Of a stretch of DNA of 64,000 bases, positions 17,009 to 25,196 are shown in pieces. The position numbers and the translations under genes are program-made. This stretch comes from an uncultured Collinsella sp. (GTDB lineage: Bacteria > Actinomycetota > Coriobacteriia > Coriobacteriales > Coriobacteriaceae): NCBI GenBank assembly GCA_934630855.1, contig CAKTWW010000004.1, forward strand, positions 1 to 64,000, given 5' to 3'. A model generated the notes under the pieces. It did not search any database, had not been told where the DNA came from, and saw nothing but the letters and a program-made list of their open reading frames with translations. Numbering within the stretch: position 1 is the first letter of the stretch; the number at the start of each line of letters is the position of its first letter.

Positions 17009-19027
17009 TTAACCCATTTGCACGGCGAGCACGAGGAACACCACGAGTGCCGCGACGATGTAGCAGATATAGATGCTGTAGTTGCCGCCCTCGAGCTTAG
17101 TCGCGAGGTCGGCGAGCTTCTCGACACCCTTATGCGGGGCATCGACGAGAACCTTGTCGGGTACGGTCTCCACGGCCTCGGCCACACCGGTGAGCTTCTG
17201 GAAGAAGTGCGCGATGGACCAGCAGACGGCCGTGCAGCGGTCACGCAACGTGTAGAGCGGCTGCATAAACCAGGACACCTCGGAGGCAAAGGTCGTGGCC
17301 ACGACGGGCATATGCTCGTTGGGGGCATAGCCGCATGCCCACGGCTGGGACTTCTGCACCTTGCCGACGGTCTTGAGCTTGCGGTAGCCACAGGCAAGGC
17401 CGACAAGCACCACAAGCGCAATGGCGATCGCGGGCGTGGAGGTGGCAGCGCCGGAGTACTGGTTCATGAGCTCCATACCCTCGGCGGCAAACACGCCACC
17501 GTACGGATGCAGCACGGACGCGGCGACATCGACCAGCACGGGCGCGATCACGGGAGCGCCAATGCCCAGCACAACGCAGATGGCCGCGAGCAGACCCTGT
17601 GCGAACACCATGGGGGCGGGAACCTCCTTGGCATTGGCAGCGGCCTCGGAGCGGGGCGCGGAGGCAAAGGAGACGCCATAGGCCTTGACGAAGCACGTGA
17701 CAGCCAGCGCGCCGGTAATGGCGAGCGCGACGGCAGCGAACACGGCCACGATCATGACAGCCTTGTCGCCCTGCATGGCGGCGTTAAACAGCGACTGGTA
17801 GGTAAACCACTCGGACACAAAACCGTTGAAGGGCGGGATGGCCGAGATGGCAAGCGCGCCGACGAGGAAGCAGATGGCCGTTGCCGGCATACGACGGAAC
17901 AGGCCGCCCATCTTCTCCATATTGCGCGTACCCGTGGAGTACAGCAGCGCACCGGCGCCCAAGAACAGCTCGCCCTTAAACATCGCGTGGTTAAACGTGT
18001 GGTAGAGGGCGGCCATCAGGGCCAGGACGGCGATGCCGACCGAGTCGAGCGCCATGGCGGCCATGGAGGCGCCGACGCCGAGCAGAATGATGCCGATGTT
18101 CTCGACGGAGTGGTAGGCCAGTAGGCGCTTGATGTCATGCTCCTGCAGGGCGAAGGCCACGCCGAGGACCGACGAGATCGCACCAAAGACCATGACCATA
18201 AGGCCCCACCAGACCTGAACACCCGAGGCGGAGAGCAGGTCGAGGCCCACCTTGAGGATGCCGAAGATACCGATCTTGATCATGCCGCCGGACATGAGGG
18301 CCGACACGTTGGACGGCGCCTCGGGATGTGCCTTGGGCAGCCAGCCGTGCAGCGGGATGATACCTGCCTTGGCACCAAAGCCAAAGAAGGCGAGCACGAA
18401 GCACACGGATGCGACCGCGGGGCTAAACTGCGTAGCGCGGAAATCCGCAAAGGCAAACGAGCCGCCGGCGAAGTTGGTCATGGTGAGGAAGCTCGCCATG
18501 ATGAGCACAAAGCCCACGTGCGCGATCACAAAGTAGAGCCAACCGCCGTGGATGGAGTTCTCGTTCTCCTCAATCACGACCAGGAAGTACGAGGTCAGCG
18601 ACATGAGCTCAAAGGCGACCAAGAACCAAAACACGTTGTCGGCGGTGATGACGAGCATCATGGATGCCACGAAGGTGTTAAAGAAGAAGCCGGCGCGGCC
18701 CTTTTTGCCCGGGTACTCATCAAAGTAGTTGAGACCGTAGATCGAACCGGCAAACGCGAGCACCGAGATGAGCGCCACGAACAGGCCGGACAGCTGATTG
18801 AGCAGCAGCTGGAAATGGGCAAACGGGAAGAACACGATGGTGTCGACCGACGTGGCATCGCCCAGCACGGCCTGGATACCGGCCACAAACGAAAGCACCG
18901 CGGCGACGGCGCCGATAAGGCAGCCGGCGGTCTTGGCGGCGTTATCGGCCTTGATCAGCAGAACCGAGGCGAGCGCACCGATGCACGAGACGGCAAGCGA
19001 TGCGATAAACAGCGTCATGCTATCCAT
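17009..19027 (-). CDS. hyfB: Hydrogenase-4 antiporter-like subunit HyfB/HycC (NuoL-like)
   Basis: This 672-residue protein is the distal NuoL-like membrane subunit. Core motifs include FELMSLTSYFLVVIEE (functional Glu), KAGIIPLHGWLPKAHPEAPS and IKRLLAYHSVENIGIIL. The C-terminus has a further helix region as in HyfB/HycC. The ATG lies inside the end of hyfA (8-nt overlap) with AAGGGAG upstream, so the two are probably translationally coupled. Confidence 0.93.
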   Translation of the reverse strand: MDSMTLFIASLAVSCIGALASVLLIKADNAAKTAGCLIGAVAAVLSFVAGIQAVLGDATSVDTIVFFPFAHFQLLLNQLSGLFVALISVLAFAGSIYGLNYFDEYPGKKGRAGFFFNTFVASMMLVITADNVFWFLVAFELMSLTSYFLVVIEENENSIHGGWLYFVIAHVGFVLIMASFLTMTNFAGGSFAFADFRATQFSPAVASVCFVLAFFGFGAKAGIIPLHGWLPKAHPEAPSNVSALMSGGMIKIGIFGILKVGLDLLSASGVQVWWGLMVMVFGAISSVLGVAFALQEHDIKRLLAYHSVENIGIILLGVGASMAAMALDSVGIAVLALMAALYHTFNHAMFKGELFLGAGALLYSTGTRNMEKMGGLFRRMPATAICFLVGALAISAIPPFNGFVSEWFTYQSLFNAAMQGDKAVMIVAVFAAVALAITGALAVTCFVKAYGVSFASAPRSEAAANAKEVPAPMVFAQGLLAAICVVLGIGAPVIAPVLVDVAASVLHPYGGVFAAEGMELMNQYSGAATSTPAIAIALVVLVGLACGYRKLKTVGKVQKSQPWACGYAPNEHMPVVATTFASEVSWFMQPLYTLRDRCTAVCWSIAHFFQKLTGVAEAVETVPDKVLVDAPHKGVEKLADLATKLEGGNYSIYICYIVAALVVFLVLAVQMG

Positions 19028-19637
19028 TGTTTACGCTCCCTTCTGCTTTCTCGGACAGGCCCTGGGCCACAGCGGTAACGTCGACGGCCGGACCGTTTTC
19101 GATCGAGCGCAGGCGCTTGGCCTCGTCGAGCTCTCGATCGGCCGCGCCGCCCATGACGGTCAGCGCCTTGGTGGGGCACGCCGCCACACAATGTGGGCCG
19201 TCAGGATCGAAAGCGCACAGGTCGCACTTCACAGCGCAGGTGTACTGGCCGGGAGCCCACGTAAGCAGGCTGCTCAGGGACTTAGGATACGAAGGCGTCG
19301 GATCACACATGCCTGCGACACCGGCGATAGACGTGCCATCGGGATGGATGGCTCCGAAGGGGCACGCGATGGCGCACAACCTGCACCCGATGCACTCCTG
19401 CTCCTTGACGTGGATGCGGTCGCCATCGTGCTCGATGGCATTCACCGGGCAAACCTCGGCGCAGGGGGCACCCTCGCAATGGTGGCAGGCAAGGGCGGCC
19501 GAAATACCGCCGGTCTTCACGAGCGCCAGGCGCGGCGTATCCTGAAGACCCTGCATCCGGTGGGCGTCGGCACAGGCGGACTGGCATGTTCCGCAGCCGA
19601 TGCACCTCTCCGGGTTGATGTCGATGAAGCGGTTCAT
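19020..19637 (-). CDS. hyfA: Ferredoxin-like electron transfer subunit HyfA/HycB
   Basis: This 205-residue polyferredoxin has four [4Fe-4S] Cys sets: CIGCGTCQSAC, CHHCEGAPCAEVCP, CIGCRLCAIACP and a fourth formed by CDLCAFDPDGPHCVAACP. HycB-type subunits receive electrons from FdhF and pass them to the hydrogenase module. The ATG start at 19637 (MNRFIDINPE) has AAAGGA upstream; a GTG two codons earlier is possible. A strong hairpin separates it from fdhF upstream. Confidence 0.93.
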   Translation of the reverse strand: MNRFIDINPERCIGCGTCQSACADAHRMQGLQDTPRLALVKTGGISAALACHHCEGAPCAEVCPVNAIEHDGDRIHVKEQECIGCRLCAIACPFGAIHPDGTSIAGVAGMCDPTPSYPKSLSSLLTWAPGQYTCAVKCDLCAFDPDGPHCVAACPTKALTVMGGAADRELDEAKRLRSIENGPAVDVTAVAQGLSEKAEGSVNNG

Positions 19638-19659
19638 CCCCACTTCCTTTCAAAATAAC

Positions 19660-19694
19660 GGGCCGGGCTCCCGAACGTACGGGACGCCCGGCCC
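19660..19694 (-). terminator. Intercistronic hairpin between fdhF and hyfA
   Basis: Nine-bp GC arms GGGCCGGGC and GCCCGGCCC flank an inner TCCCG/CGGGA stem. On the minus strand the stem is followed by GTTATTTTG. It lies in the 78-nt fdhF-hyfA gap. It could be a partial terminator or an RNA processing/stabilising hairpin that uncouples fdhF and hyf levels. Confidence 0.6.
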
Positions 19695-19715
19695 AAAAAG
19701 CCAACGAGAACGGGA

Positions 19716-21938
19716 CTACACGATTTGATTCACGTGCGTCTCGTCGTCGAACTTGGCGGCGCCGGGCTCAACGTCCTGCGGAGCGGCGGCATCCACCAGA
19801 GCCTGTTTGAGCTCGGTGTACTGACGCTCGACCTCGCCCTCGGCCCAGACCTGGTCGGCGATTGGATCGACCTGGCAGGCGGAGAACTTGTCCTCGGGCG
19901 TGTGCGAGACCGGGTCGACCTTGTGCATGGTCAGCTCGTTACACTTGCCGATCCACCACTGGTAGGTCATGTAGACCGTGCCCTTGTTGATGCGGTCGCT
20001 CACGTCGGCGCGGCTGTATACCTGTCCGCGGCGGCTGTGGATCGAGACGATGTCGCCGTTCTTGATGCCGCGCGCCTCGGCGTCCGCGGGATTCATGCGG
20101 ACAAAGCCGGGCTCGTCGGCGAGCAGCGCCAGCGTCTTGCAGTTGCCGGTCATCGAACGGCAGCTGTAGTGGCCAACCTCGCGGACGGTGCACAGGATGA
20201 GCGGGTACTCATCGTCGGGAAGCTCGGAGGGCGCCTCCCAATCGTGCGCCATTAGGTTGGCGCGGCCGTCCTTGGTGGTGAACTTGCCGCCCGCGAACAT
20301 GTCGGCCGTACCGTGGTCGTTCACGTCGGTGCTCTTGACGGGCCACTGAGCGTAACCGCCCTCGGGAGCCATCTTCTCGTAGGTTGCGCCCACAAAGTTG
20401 GGGCACAGGCTAATGCACTCGTTCCAGATCTGCTCGGTATTGTCGTAGTGCATGGGATAGCCCATGCGCGTGGACAGGTCCGCAAAGATCTCCCAGTCGT
20501 GGCGGCACTCGCCCTTGGGCGGAACAGCCGCGTCAAAGTGCTGGAAGCTACGGTCGGATGCGGTAAAGACACCCTCGTGCTCGCCCCAAGAGGTGGCGGG
20601 CAGGATGACGTCGGCGAGCATGGTCGTCTGCGTCATAAAGATGTCCTGGCAAATGAACAGGTCCAGCTCGGAGAGCGTCTTGCGCATACCGGCCGAATCG
20701 GGCTCGGTCTGGACCGGGTCCTCGCCGTAGTTGTAGAAGCAGTGCACCTTGCCCTCGTCGACCAGGTGACCCAGGTCGGTGAGCTTGTAGCCCTCCTCCA
20801 AGGGGAGCTTTTCCTCGGGCACGCCCCAGGCCTTGGCAAACTTGGCGCGAGCGGCGGGGTCGGTGACTTTCTGGTAGCCAGGGTACAGGTTGGGCAGCAT
20901 GCCCATATCGCAGGAGCCCTGGACGTTATTCTGGCCACGCACGGGCGCGAGGCCGGAGTTGGGTTTGCCGATCTGGCCGGCAACGCAGGCGATGGAGGCG
21001 ATGGTGTGCACCGTCTTCAGGTTCTGCTTCTGCTGGCATACGCCCATGCCCCAGCCAATGATGGCAGAGGGCTTCGCCGTGGCGTACATCTCGGCAGCTT
21101 GGTGGATCAGCGCGGGCTCGACACCCGTGATGTCCTGTACGGATTCGGGAGTGTAGTTCTTGATGGTCTCCCACCACTCGTCAAAGCCGTTCGTGTGCTC
21201 GGCGACGAACTGCTTGTCGTAGAGGCCATCATTGACCAAGCAGTTGGCAAAGGCGTTGAGGAACGCGACGTTGCAACCGTTCTTGATCGGAAGGTAGATA
21301 TCGGCGATACGCGCAGTTTCGATATGGCGCGGGTCGGCGACGATGATCTTGCAACCCTTTTCTTTGGCTCGCACGATACGCCTTGCGACGATGGGGTGCG
21401 AATCGGCAGGGTTATAGCCGAAGAGGAAAATGCAGCCCGCATCCTCCATACCGGGGATGGAGCATGACATGCAACCTGAACCAACCGTGTCCATCAGACC
21501 GAGGACAGTAGGGCCGTGTCAAGTACGGGCGCAGTTGTCTACGCTGTGGGTGCCGATGCACGCACGCGTAAACTTCTGCATGACGTAGTTCGCCTCATTG
21601 CCGCCGCCTCGCGAGGAGCCGGTGGTCATGACAGCGTTAGGACCATATTCGTCAATTATGGCCTGCATCTTAGATGCGGTGAAATCCAGTGCCTCGTCCC
21701 AGCTTACGCGCTCAAGATCCGCGCCCTTAGTGCGGCGGATCATCGGGTGCAGTACGCGAGGAGTCAAGATCTTGGTGTCGTTGATGAAGTCGTAGCCGCT
21801 CATGCCCTTCAGGCACAGCTCACTTTGATTGGTGATGCCGTTGAGCGGTTCGGTACCCACGACCTGGCCGTTTTGGACCAGGAGGTTAAACTGGCAACCG
21901 GCGCCGCAGTACGGGCAGATCACTTTATGCTTCTCCAT
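19716..21938 (-). CDS. fdhF: Selenocysteine-containing formate dehydrogenase H (FdhF), UGA at codon 140 read as Sec
   Basis: FdhF oxidises formate to CO2 at a Mo-bisMGD site and passes electrons to HyfA. The reading frame is interrupted by TGA at 21519-21521, which is codon 140. The context CARTUHGPTVLGL matches the E. coli FdhF active site, where Sec is also residue 140 followed by the catalytic His. With Sec inserted the product is 740 residues. The [4Fe-4S] ligands are C8, C11, C15, C42, followed by K44 (CLKG). The frame is the same on both sides of the TGA, and a SECIS-like hairpin follows it directly. The start MEKHKV (21938) has GGAGGG upstream. The Sec machinery is encoded in the window, so this is not a pseudogene. 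Confidence 0.96.
21484..21521 (-). promoter_or_regulatory. Bacterial SECIS element in fdhF
   Basis: Directly after the Sec UGA the mRNA reads CACGGCCCU and then a stem UGUCC/GGACA with loop UCGGUCUGAU. The GGUCUG apical loop and the CACGGCC lead-in resemble the E. coli fdhF SECIS. It lies within the coding region, as bacterial SECIS elements do, and would recruit SelB. Confidence 0.8.
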
Positions 21939-21961
21939 GACACCCTCCTTCCTTTCTCTGC

Positions 21962-21977
21962 TACCGATTAATCGGTA
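21962..21977. promoter_or_regulatory. Perfect 16-bp palindrome between hydN and fdhF
   Basis: TACCGATTAATCGGTA is a perfect palindrome in the 76-nt gap upstream of fdhF, about 24 nt before its ATG. It has the form of a dimeric regulator site. No regulator is identified. Confidence 0.5.
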
Positions 21978-22014
21978 CGTATTTGACAATCGTAGGGCTT
22001 GTATGGCCGCCCGC

Positions 22015-22533
22015 CTACGCCTCGTTTTCGATGGTGGCGCGGGCACGCTCGGCGGTCAGTTCCGCCAGGCGCTCCTCGTCTACCAGGGTGAGGCCCTTGG
22101 TCGGGCACGCCTCGGCACACGCCGGACCGCCGGGACGGTCCACGCACAGGTCGCACTTGAGCACGAAGCTCTTGGTCTGCGAACCCACGCGCACGTCGCC
22201 CATCAAAACGGGGACCTGCGTGGTCGCCACGCTCACGGCGCCAAAGGGGCAGGCCATGACGCAGCTCTTGCAGCCGATGCAGTTGTCCTCGTTAACACCG
22301 ATGCGATGGTTCTTTGGATCAAAGAACAAGGCACCCGTGGGGCAGGCCTTGGCGCACGGAGCGTCCTCGCAGTGATGGCACGCCACCGGTGCGGAGATCT
22401 CGTACGTACGCGTCACGCGCAGGCGCGGCGCGGCGATGTTGCCGGGGATGTCGTGTGCCTCGATGCACGCCGCCATGCAGGTTTGGCACCCAATGCAGCG
22501 TGAGGAATCGGCTACGACTCGTTTATTGCCCAT
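22015..22533 (-). CDS. hydN: HydN/HycB-like polyferredoxin
   Basis: This 172-residue protein has four [4Fe-4S] sets: CIGCQTCMAAC, CHHCEDAPCAKACP, CIGCKSCVMACP and the fourth made by CDLCVDRPGGPACAEACP. It is a close relative of HyfA but a separate gene, placed first in the cluster directly upstream of fdhF. In E. coli, hydN plays an accessory role in formate dehydrogenase H activity. The start MGNKRVV (22533) has AGGAGGG upstream. It may be the immediate partner of FdhF. Confidence 0.88.
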   Translation of the reverse strand: MGNKRVVADSSRCIGCQTCMAACIEAHDIPGNIAAPRLRVTRTYEISAPVACHHCEDAPCAKACPTGALFFDPKNHRIGVNEDNCIGCKSCVMACPFGAVSVATTQVPVLMGDVRVGSQTKSFVLKCDLCVDRPGGPACAEACPTKGLTLVDEERLAELTAERARATIENEA

Positions 22534-22707
22534 GTTGTTCACTCCCTCCTGAATCCCATGCCGGAGAGATCCTGTCGACGTTGCCCCAAGCCGCCCGTGG
22601 CCTGGCATCGGCGTATCGAATGCATGCGGCGAAACAGGCACTCGGTAGAATTTCTCCAACGGTATACAAGTTGAATATACGCAGTTGCAGGGAGCAAACT
22701 TGAGCGT

Positions 22708-22739
22708 AACCCCTGCAATACTGGTGTATTGCAGGGGTT
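22708..22739. promoter_or_regulatory. 14-bp-arm palindrome upstream of hydN-fdhF
   Basis: Arms AACCCCTGCAATAC and GTATTGCAGGGGTT flank a TGGT loop. The site is about 175 bp upstream of hydN, in the divergent region shared with the toxin-antitoxin operon. On the plus strand it is followed by TTGG only, so it is not a convincing terminator. A regulator-binding site or an RNA hairpin are both possible. Confidence 0.5.
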
Positions 22740-22854
22740 TTGGCAGGTCGGGATTATTCTCGGTGGACTATAAAGGCGAGTGTAATACACGCGTAGTCAT
22801 ATGAGATTTTCACGCTCTCCTTCTGCGGATGTATTACGCTTGTAGTTATGTTTA

Positions 22855-22893
22855 CACTCATTAACTTGAGTGAAATAAAGTGGTGGATATAAG
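22855..22893 (+). promoter_or_regulatory. Probable promoter and operator of the toxin-antitoxin operon
   Basis: TTGAGT (22866-22871) and TATAAG (22888-22893) are separated by 16 bp, about 65 bp before the antitoxin start. A short inverted repeat CACTCA-N6-TGAGTG (22855-22872) overlaps the -35 box. That arrangement fits autorepression by the antitoxin. Confidence 0.55.
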
Positions 22894-22957
22894 ATAGTCA
22901 AATGAAAGCACAGGGCGAATTTGACCATCCGTGTTGCACTAGATAAGGGGGCTAGCG

Positions 22958-23281
22958 ATGTCATCGACTCAAAAACGAGCCATCCTACAGGTGCGCATTC
23001 GCGAAGAGGACAAGCAGCATGCCGAGCGTCTCTACGATGCAATGGGTACATCGCTTGCCGAGGCCGTTCGCCTTTTTGTTTCGCAGAGCATCCTCATGCG
23101 CAAACTGCCTTTTCAGCCGATCGCCGTACGCTCAAAGGATGGCACGGCTGCCTACGGAGTGCTTAAGGCTTACGGGGACCCCAATCGCCGGTCCGAGGAA
23201 CGCAACGCCTGGATTGAATATCTCGCCGCAGAAAGCGACGATACGATCTTGGGTCCCGAGGAAGTAGACATCCATGAGTAG
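22958..23281 (+). CDS. RelB/DinJ-family antitoxin
   Basis: This 107-residue protein has the N-terminal ribbon-helix-helix of RelB/DinJ antitoxins: ILQVRIREEDKQHAERLYDAMGTSLAEAVRLF, recognised here from VRIREEDKQHAERLYDAMG and SLAEAVRLF. The C-terminal half is acidic and probably wraps the toxin. AAGGGGG lies before the ATG. It overlaps the PIN-domain gene by 8 nt, the usual antitoxin-first order. RelB/DinJ antitoxins normally pair with RelE/YafQ toxins, so the PIN partner is less common. Confidence 0.85.
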   Translation: MSSTQKRAILQVRIREEDKQHAERLYDAMGTSLAEAVRLFVSQSILMRKLPFQPIAVRSKDGTAAYGVLKAYGDPNRRSEERNAWIEYLAAESDDTILGPEEVDIHE

Positions 23282-23729
23282 CACCATCATCGACGAGACC
23301 GTTATCCTACGCTACCTGCTTAACGACGACGAGGTCCTGTCGCCGCGCGCCGCCAAGGTTATCGCCACGCGCACCACCCGCGTCTACCCCGAGATCATCA
23401 CACGCGTCGCCGTCACGCTGCGCGATGTCTACAAGGTCCCCCGCCCCAAAATCGCGGCGGCGCTGACCAGGTTGCTCGACGACGTCATGGTCGACGAGCC
23501 CACCGTCATCGCCTTTGCCATCAAGCTGTTCGGCAGGACGCATATGGACTTTAGCGACTGCCTGCTCGCAGCCCGCACCGCCATCTACAACGACGACGTC
23601 GTGAGCTTTGGCAAGCCCATCATCCAAGGCATGATCGACTACCGCCGTAAACGCCAAACCGCTGCCGAAGCCCGCAGCCGCAGCACCGACGCCACCATCG
23701 ACAAGCTCCGCCACCGCCCCCGTAGCTAA
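23274..23729 (+). CDS. PIN-domain ribonuclease toxin
   Basis: The 151-residue protein has a PIN-type layout: an N-terminal acidic motif in IIDETVILRYLLNDDE, a middle Glu in VYPEIITRVAV, and the C-terminal acidic pair in DFSDCLLAARTAIYNDD followed by VSFGK. The first motif reads DET where DTN is more usual. PIN toxins are Mg-dependent RNases. The basic C-terminal tail (RKRQTAAEARSRS) is not part of the fold. It is transcribed with the antitoxin. Confidence 0.82.
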   Translation: MSSTIIDETVILRYLLNDDEVLSPRAAKVIATRTTRVYPEIITRVAVTLRDVYKVPRPKIAAALTRLLDDVMVDEPTVIAFAIKLFGRTHMDFSDCLLAARTAIYNDDVVSFGKPIIQGMIDYRRKRQTAAEARSRSTDATIDKLRHRPRS

Positions 23730-23811
23730 TCGACAAGCAACGCCACCGCCCCCGCCATCAACCCCATCCCCTCCTAAGTTGCGGTGAAATAGTTCCTGGA
23801 TTTTGGCCTAT

Positions 23812-25110
23812 TGGGGGTGCGGACAGAAAGTTGGACCGCGAGGCGGTCCGGACTGGAGGTTCGCATGTACAGCAGGGAGAAGGTCGAGCTCTTCCTCCTG
23901 GCGACGGAGGACGGCATGGGGCCGACCGCCGCCGCGGAGTTCGCGGGGGTCTCGGTGGGCGCGGCCAAGAAGTGGGCCACGGGGCACCTCCCGCACAGCT
24001 ATACCGGCGCGCGCTGTAGAATCGGGGCGAGGAAACCGCGCCGGAAGGAGGCCAGCTTGGGCCAGGACAAGTCGATCTACACCCCGCCCGCCACCGGCCC
24101 GCTCGCCGGGCTCAGCGAGGACCAGATAGAGAACCTTCTGCTCAGGGCGGTGTTGGCCGACCTAAAAGCGGAAGGGTGGGACCCGGCTTCGATCTCGAAC
24201 AGGAGCAAGTGCGAGCTCGGCGAGAGATTGAGGCGGGCGACCGCCCTGCCCCTCCGCTCGATCACAGGTTTCTTGAGGATATCGAAGAGCTCCTATGAGT
24301 ACTGGAGGCCCCGCGTCGCCGAGCCGCGCGACCGCGACGCCGACATACGCGCCCACGTGGTGCGCATCTTCGGCGAGGGGTCCGGCTGCTGGGGCTACCG
24401 CACCGTCTGGGCGCGCCTCCGCCGCGAGGGCGTCGAGGCGAGCGAGAAGCGCGTGCGCCGCGTGATGCGCGAGGAGGGCCTCGAGGTCGTCTACAACAAG
24501 AGGCGCGCCCGGGGCTACAGCTCCTACGTCGGCGAGGTCTCCAAGGCGCCGGAGAACCTCGTGAACAGGAGGTTCCGCGCCGACGAGCCCAACCGGCTGT
24601 GGCTCACCGACATCACCGAGTTCAGGCTCCCGGGCGGCCGGAAGGTCTACCTGAGCCCGATCGTCGACTGCTTCGACGGGATGCCCGTCGCCTGGTCGGT
24701 CGGGCTGCACCCCGACAAGCGCCTCGCGAACTCGAGCCTGCTCAAGGCCCTCGCGGCCAGGCCGGCCGGCGCCCGCACGACGATCCACTCGGACCGCGGC
24801 GGCCACTACCGCTGGCCGGAGTGGATCGGGATCTGCCGGGAGAACGGCCTGGTCAGGAGCATGTCCGCCAAGGGCTGCAGCCCCGACAACTCGGCCTGCG
24901 AGGGCTTCTTCGGGCGGCTCAAGAACGAGTTCTTCCACTACAGGGACTGGGAGGGCGTGACGCCCGAGGAGTTCATGGCCAGGCTCGAGGCCTATCTCGT
25001 GTACTATCGTGAGGAGCGGATAAAGAAGTCCCTCGGGTGGCTGAGCCCGATGGAGTACCGCAGGAAGCTTGGATACGCCTAGGCGGTCCAGGAAATCGTC
25101 CGCACCCCCA
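23812..25110 (+). mobile_element. IS3-family insertion sequence
   Basis: The 1299-bp element has terminal inverted repeats TGGGGGTGCGGAC (left) and GTCCGCACCCCCA (right), with similarity continuing inward to TGGACCGC. Ends are TG...CA as in the IS3 family. It carries one transposase gene. A small hairpin (GGACCGC-GAG-GCGGTCC, 23833-23849) lies just inside the left end. I see no clear target-site duplication (flanks TAT and TTC), so the insertion may be old or rearranged. Confidence 0.85.
23865..25082 (+). CDS. IS3-family DDE transposase, OrfA and OrfB in one frame
   Basis: This 405-residue protein starts with a helix-turn-helix (TAAAEFAGVSVGAAKKWATG, OrfA-like). It continues with an HTH_21-like segment (GCWGYRTVWARLRREGV) and the rve integrase core. 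Catalytic residues are D in WLTDITEF, D in HSDRGGHY and E in ACEGFFGRLKNE. Most IS3 elements need a -1 frameshift to join OrfA and OrfB; here the two are continuous. The start at 23865 has GGAGG upstream. The gene appears intact. Confidence 0.9.
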   Translation: MYSREKVELFLLATEDGMGPTAAAEFAGVSVGAAKKWATGHLPHSYTGARCRIGARKPRRKEASLGQDKSIYTPPATGPLAGLSEDQIENLLLRAVLADLKAEGWDPASISNRSKCELGERLRRATALPLRSITGFLRISKSSYEYWRPRVAEPRDRDADIRAHVVRIFGEGSGCWGYRTVWARLRREGVEASEKRVRRVMREEGLEVVYNKRRARGYSSYVGEVSKAPENLVNRRFRADEPNRLWLTDITEFRLPGGRKVYLSPIVDCFDGMPVAWSVGLHPDKRLANSSLLKALAARPAGARTTIHSDRGGHYRWPEWIGICRENGLVRSMSAKGCSPDNSACEGFFGRLKNEFFHYRDWEGVTPEEFMARLEAYLVYYREERIKKSLGWLSPMEYRRKLGYA

Positions 25111-25196
25111 TTCGGGCTTTTCTGAAACTACGTCACCGCAACTTCCAGGTTGGCAGCCCGAAACCGGCAGCCCTGGACCGCGAATCCTACTGTTCG

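Larger units (their letters stand above)
22534..22957. other. Divergent intergenic region, hydN versus toxin-antitoxin
   Basis: This 424-bp non-coding region separates two divergent units. It holds the 14-bp-arm palindrome, two similar AT-rich blocks around 22778-22800 and 22829-22852 (GTAATACACGCGTAGTCATA and GTATTACGCTTGTAGTTATG), and the promoter for the toxin-antitoxin pair. I find no additional gene in it. Confidence 0.6.

Noticed and set aside
12367..19027. Respiratory complex I (Nuo) instead of hydrogenase-4
   Set aside because: The large subunit keeps both nickel-binding Cys pairs, and HyfE, HycH, HycI and FdhF are present, while NuoE/F/G are absent.
19716..21938. fdhF as a pseudogene split by a stop codon
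   Set aside because: The stop is UGA at the known Sec position with conserved context, and selA, selB, selC and selD are all in the window.
22740..22760. Sigma-54 promoter (TGGCAGG block) before the formate genes
   Set aside because: It is on the wrong strand, lacks the TGC box at proper spacing, and actinobacteria generally lack sigma-54.
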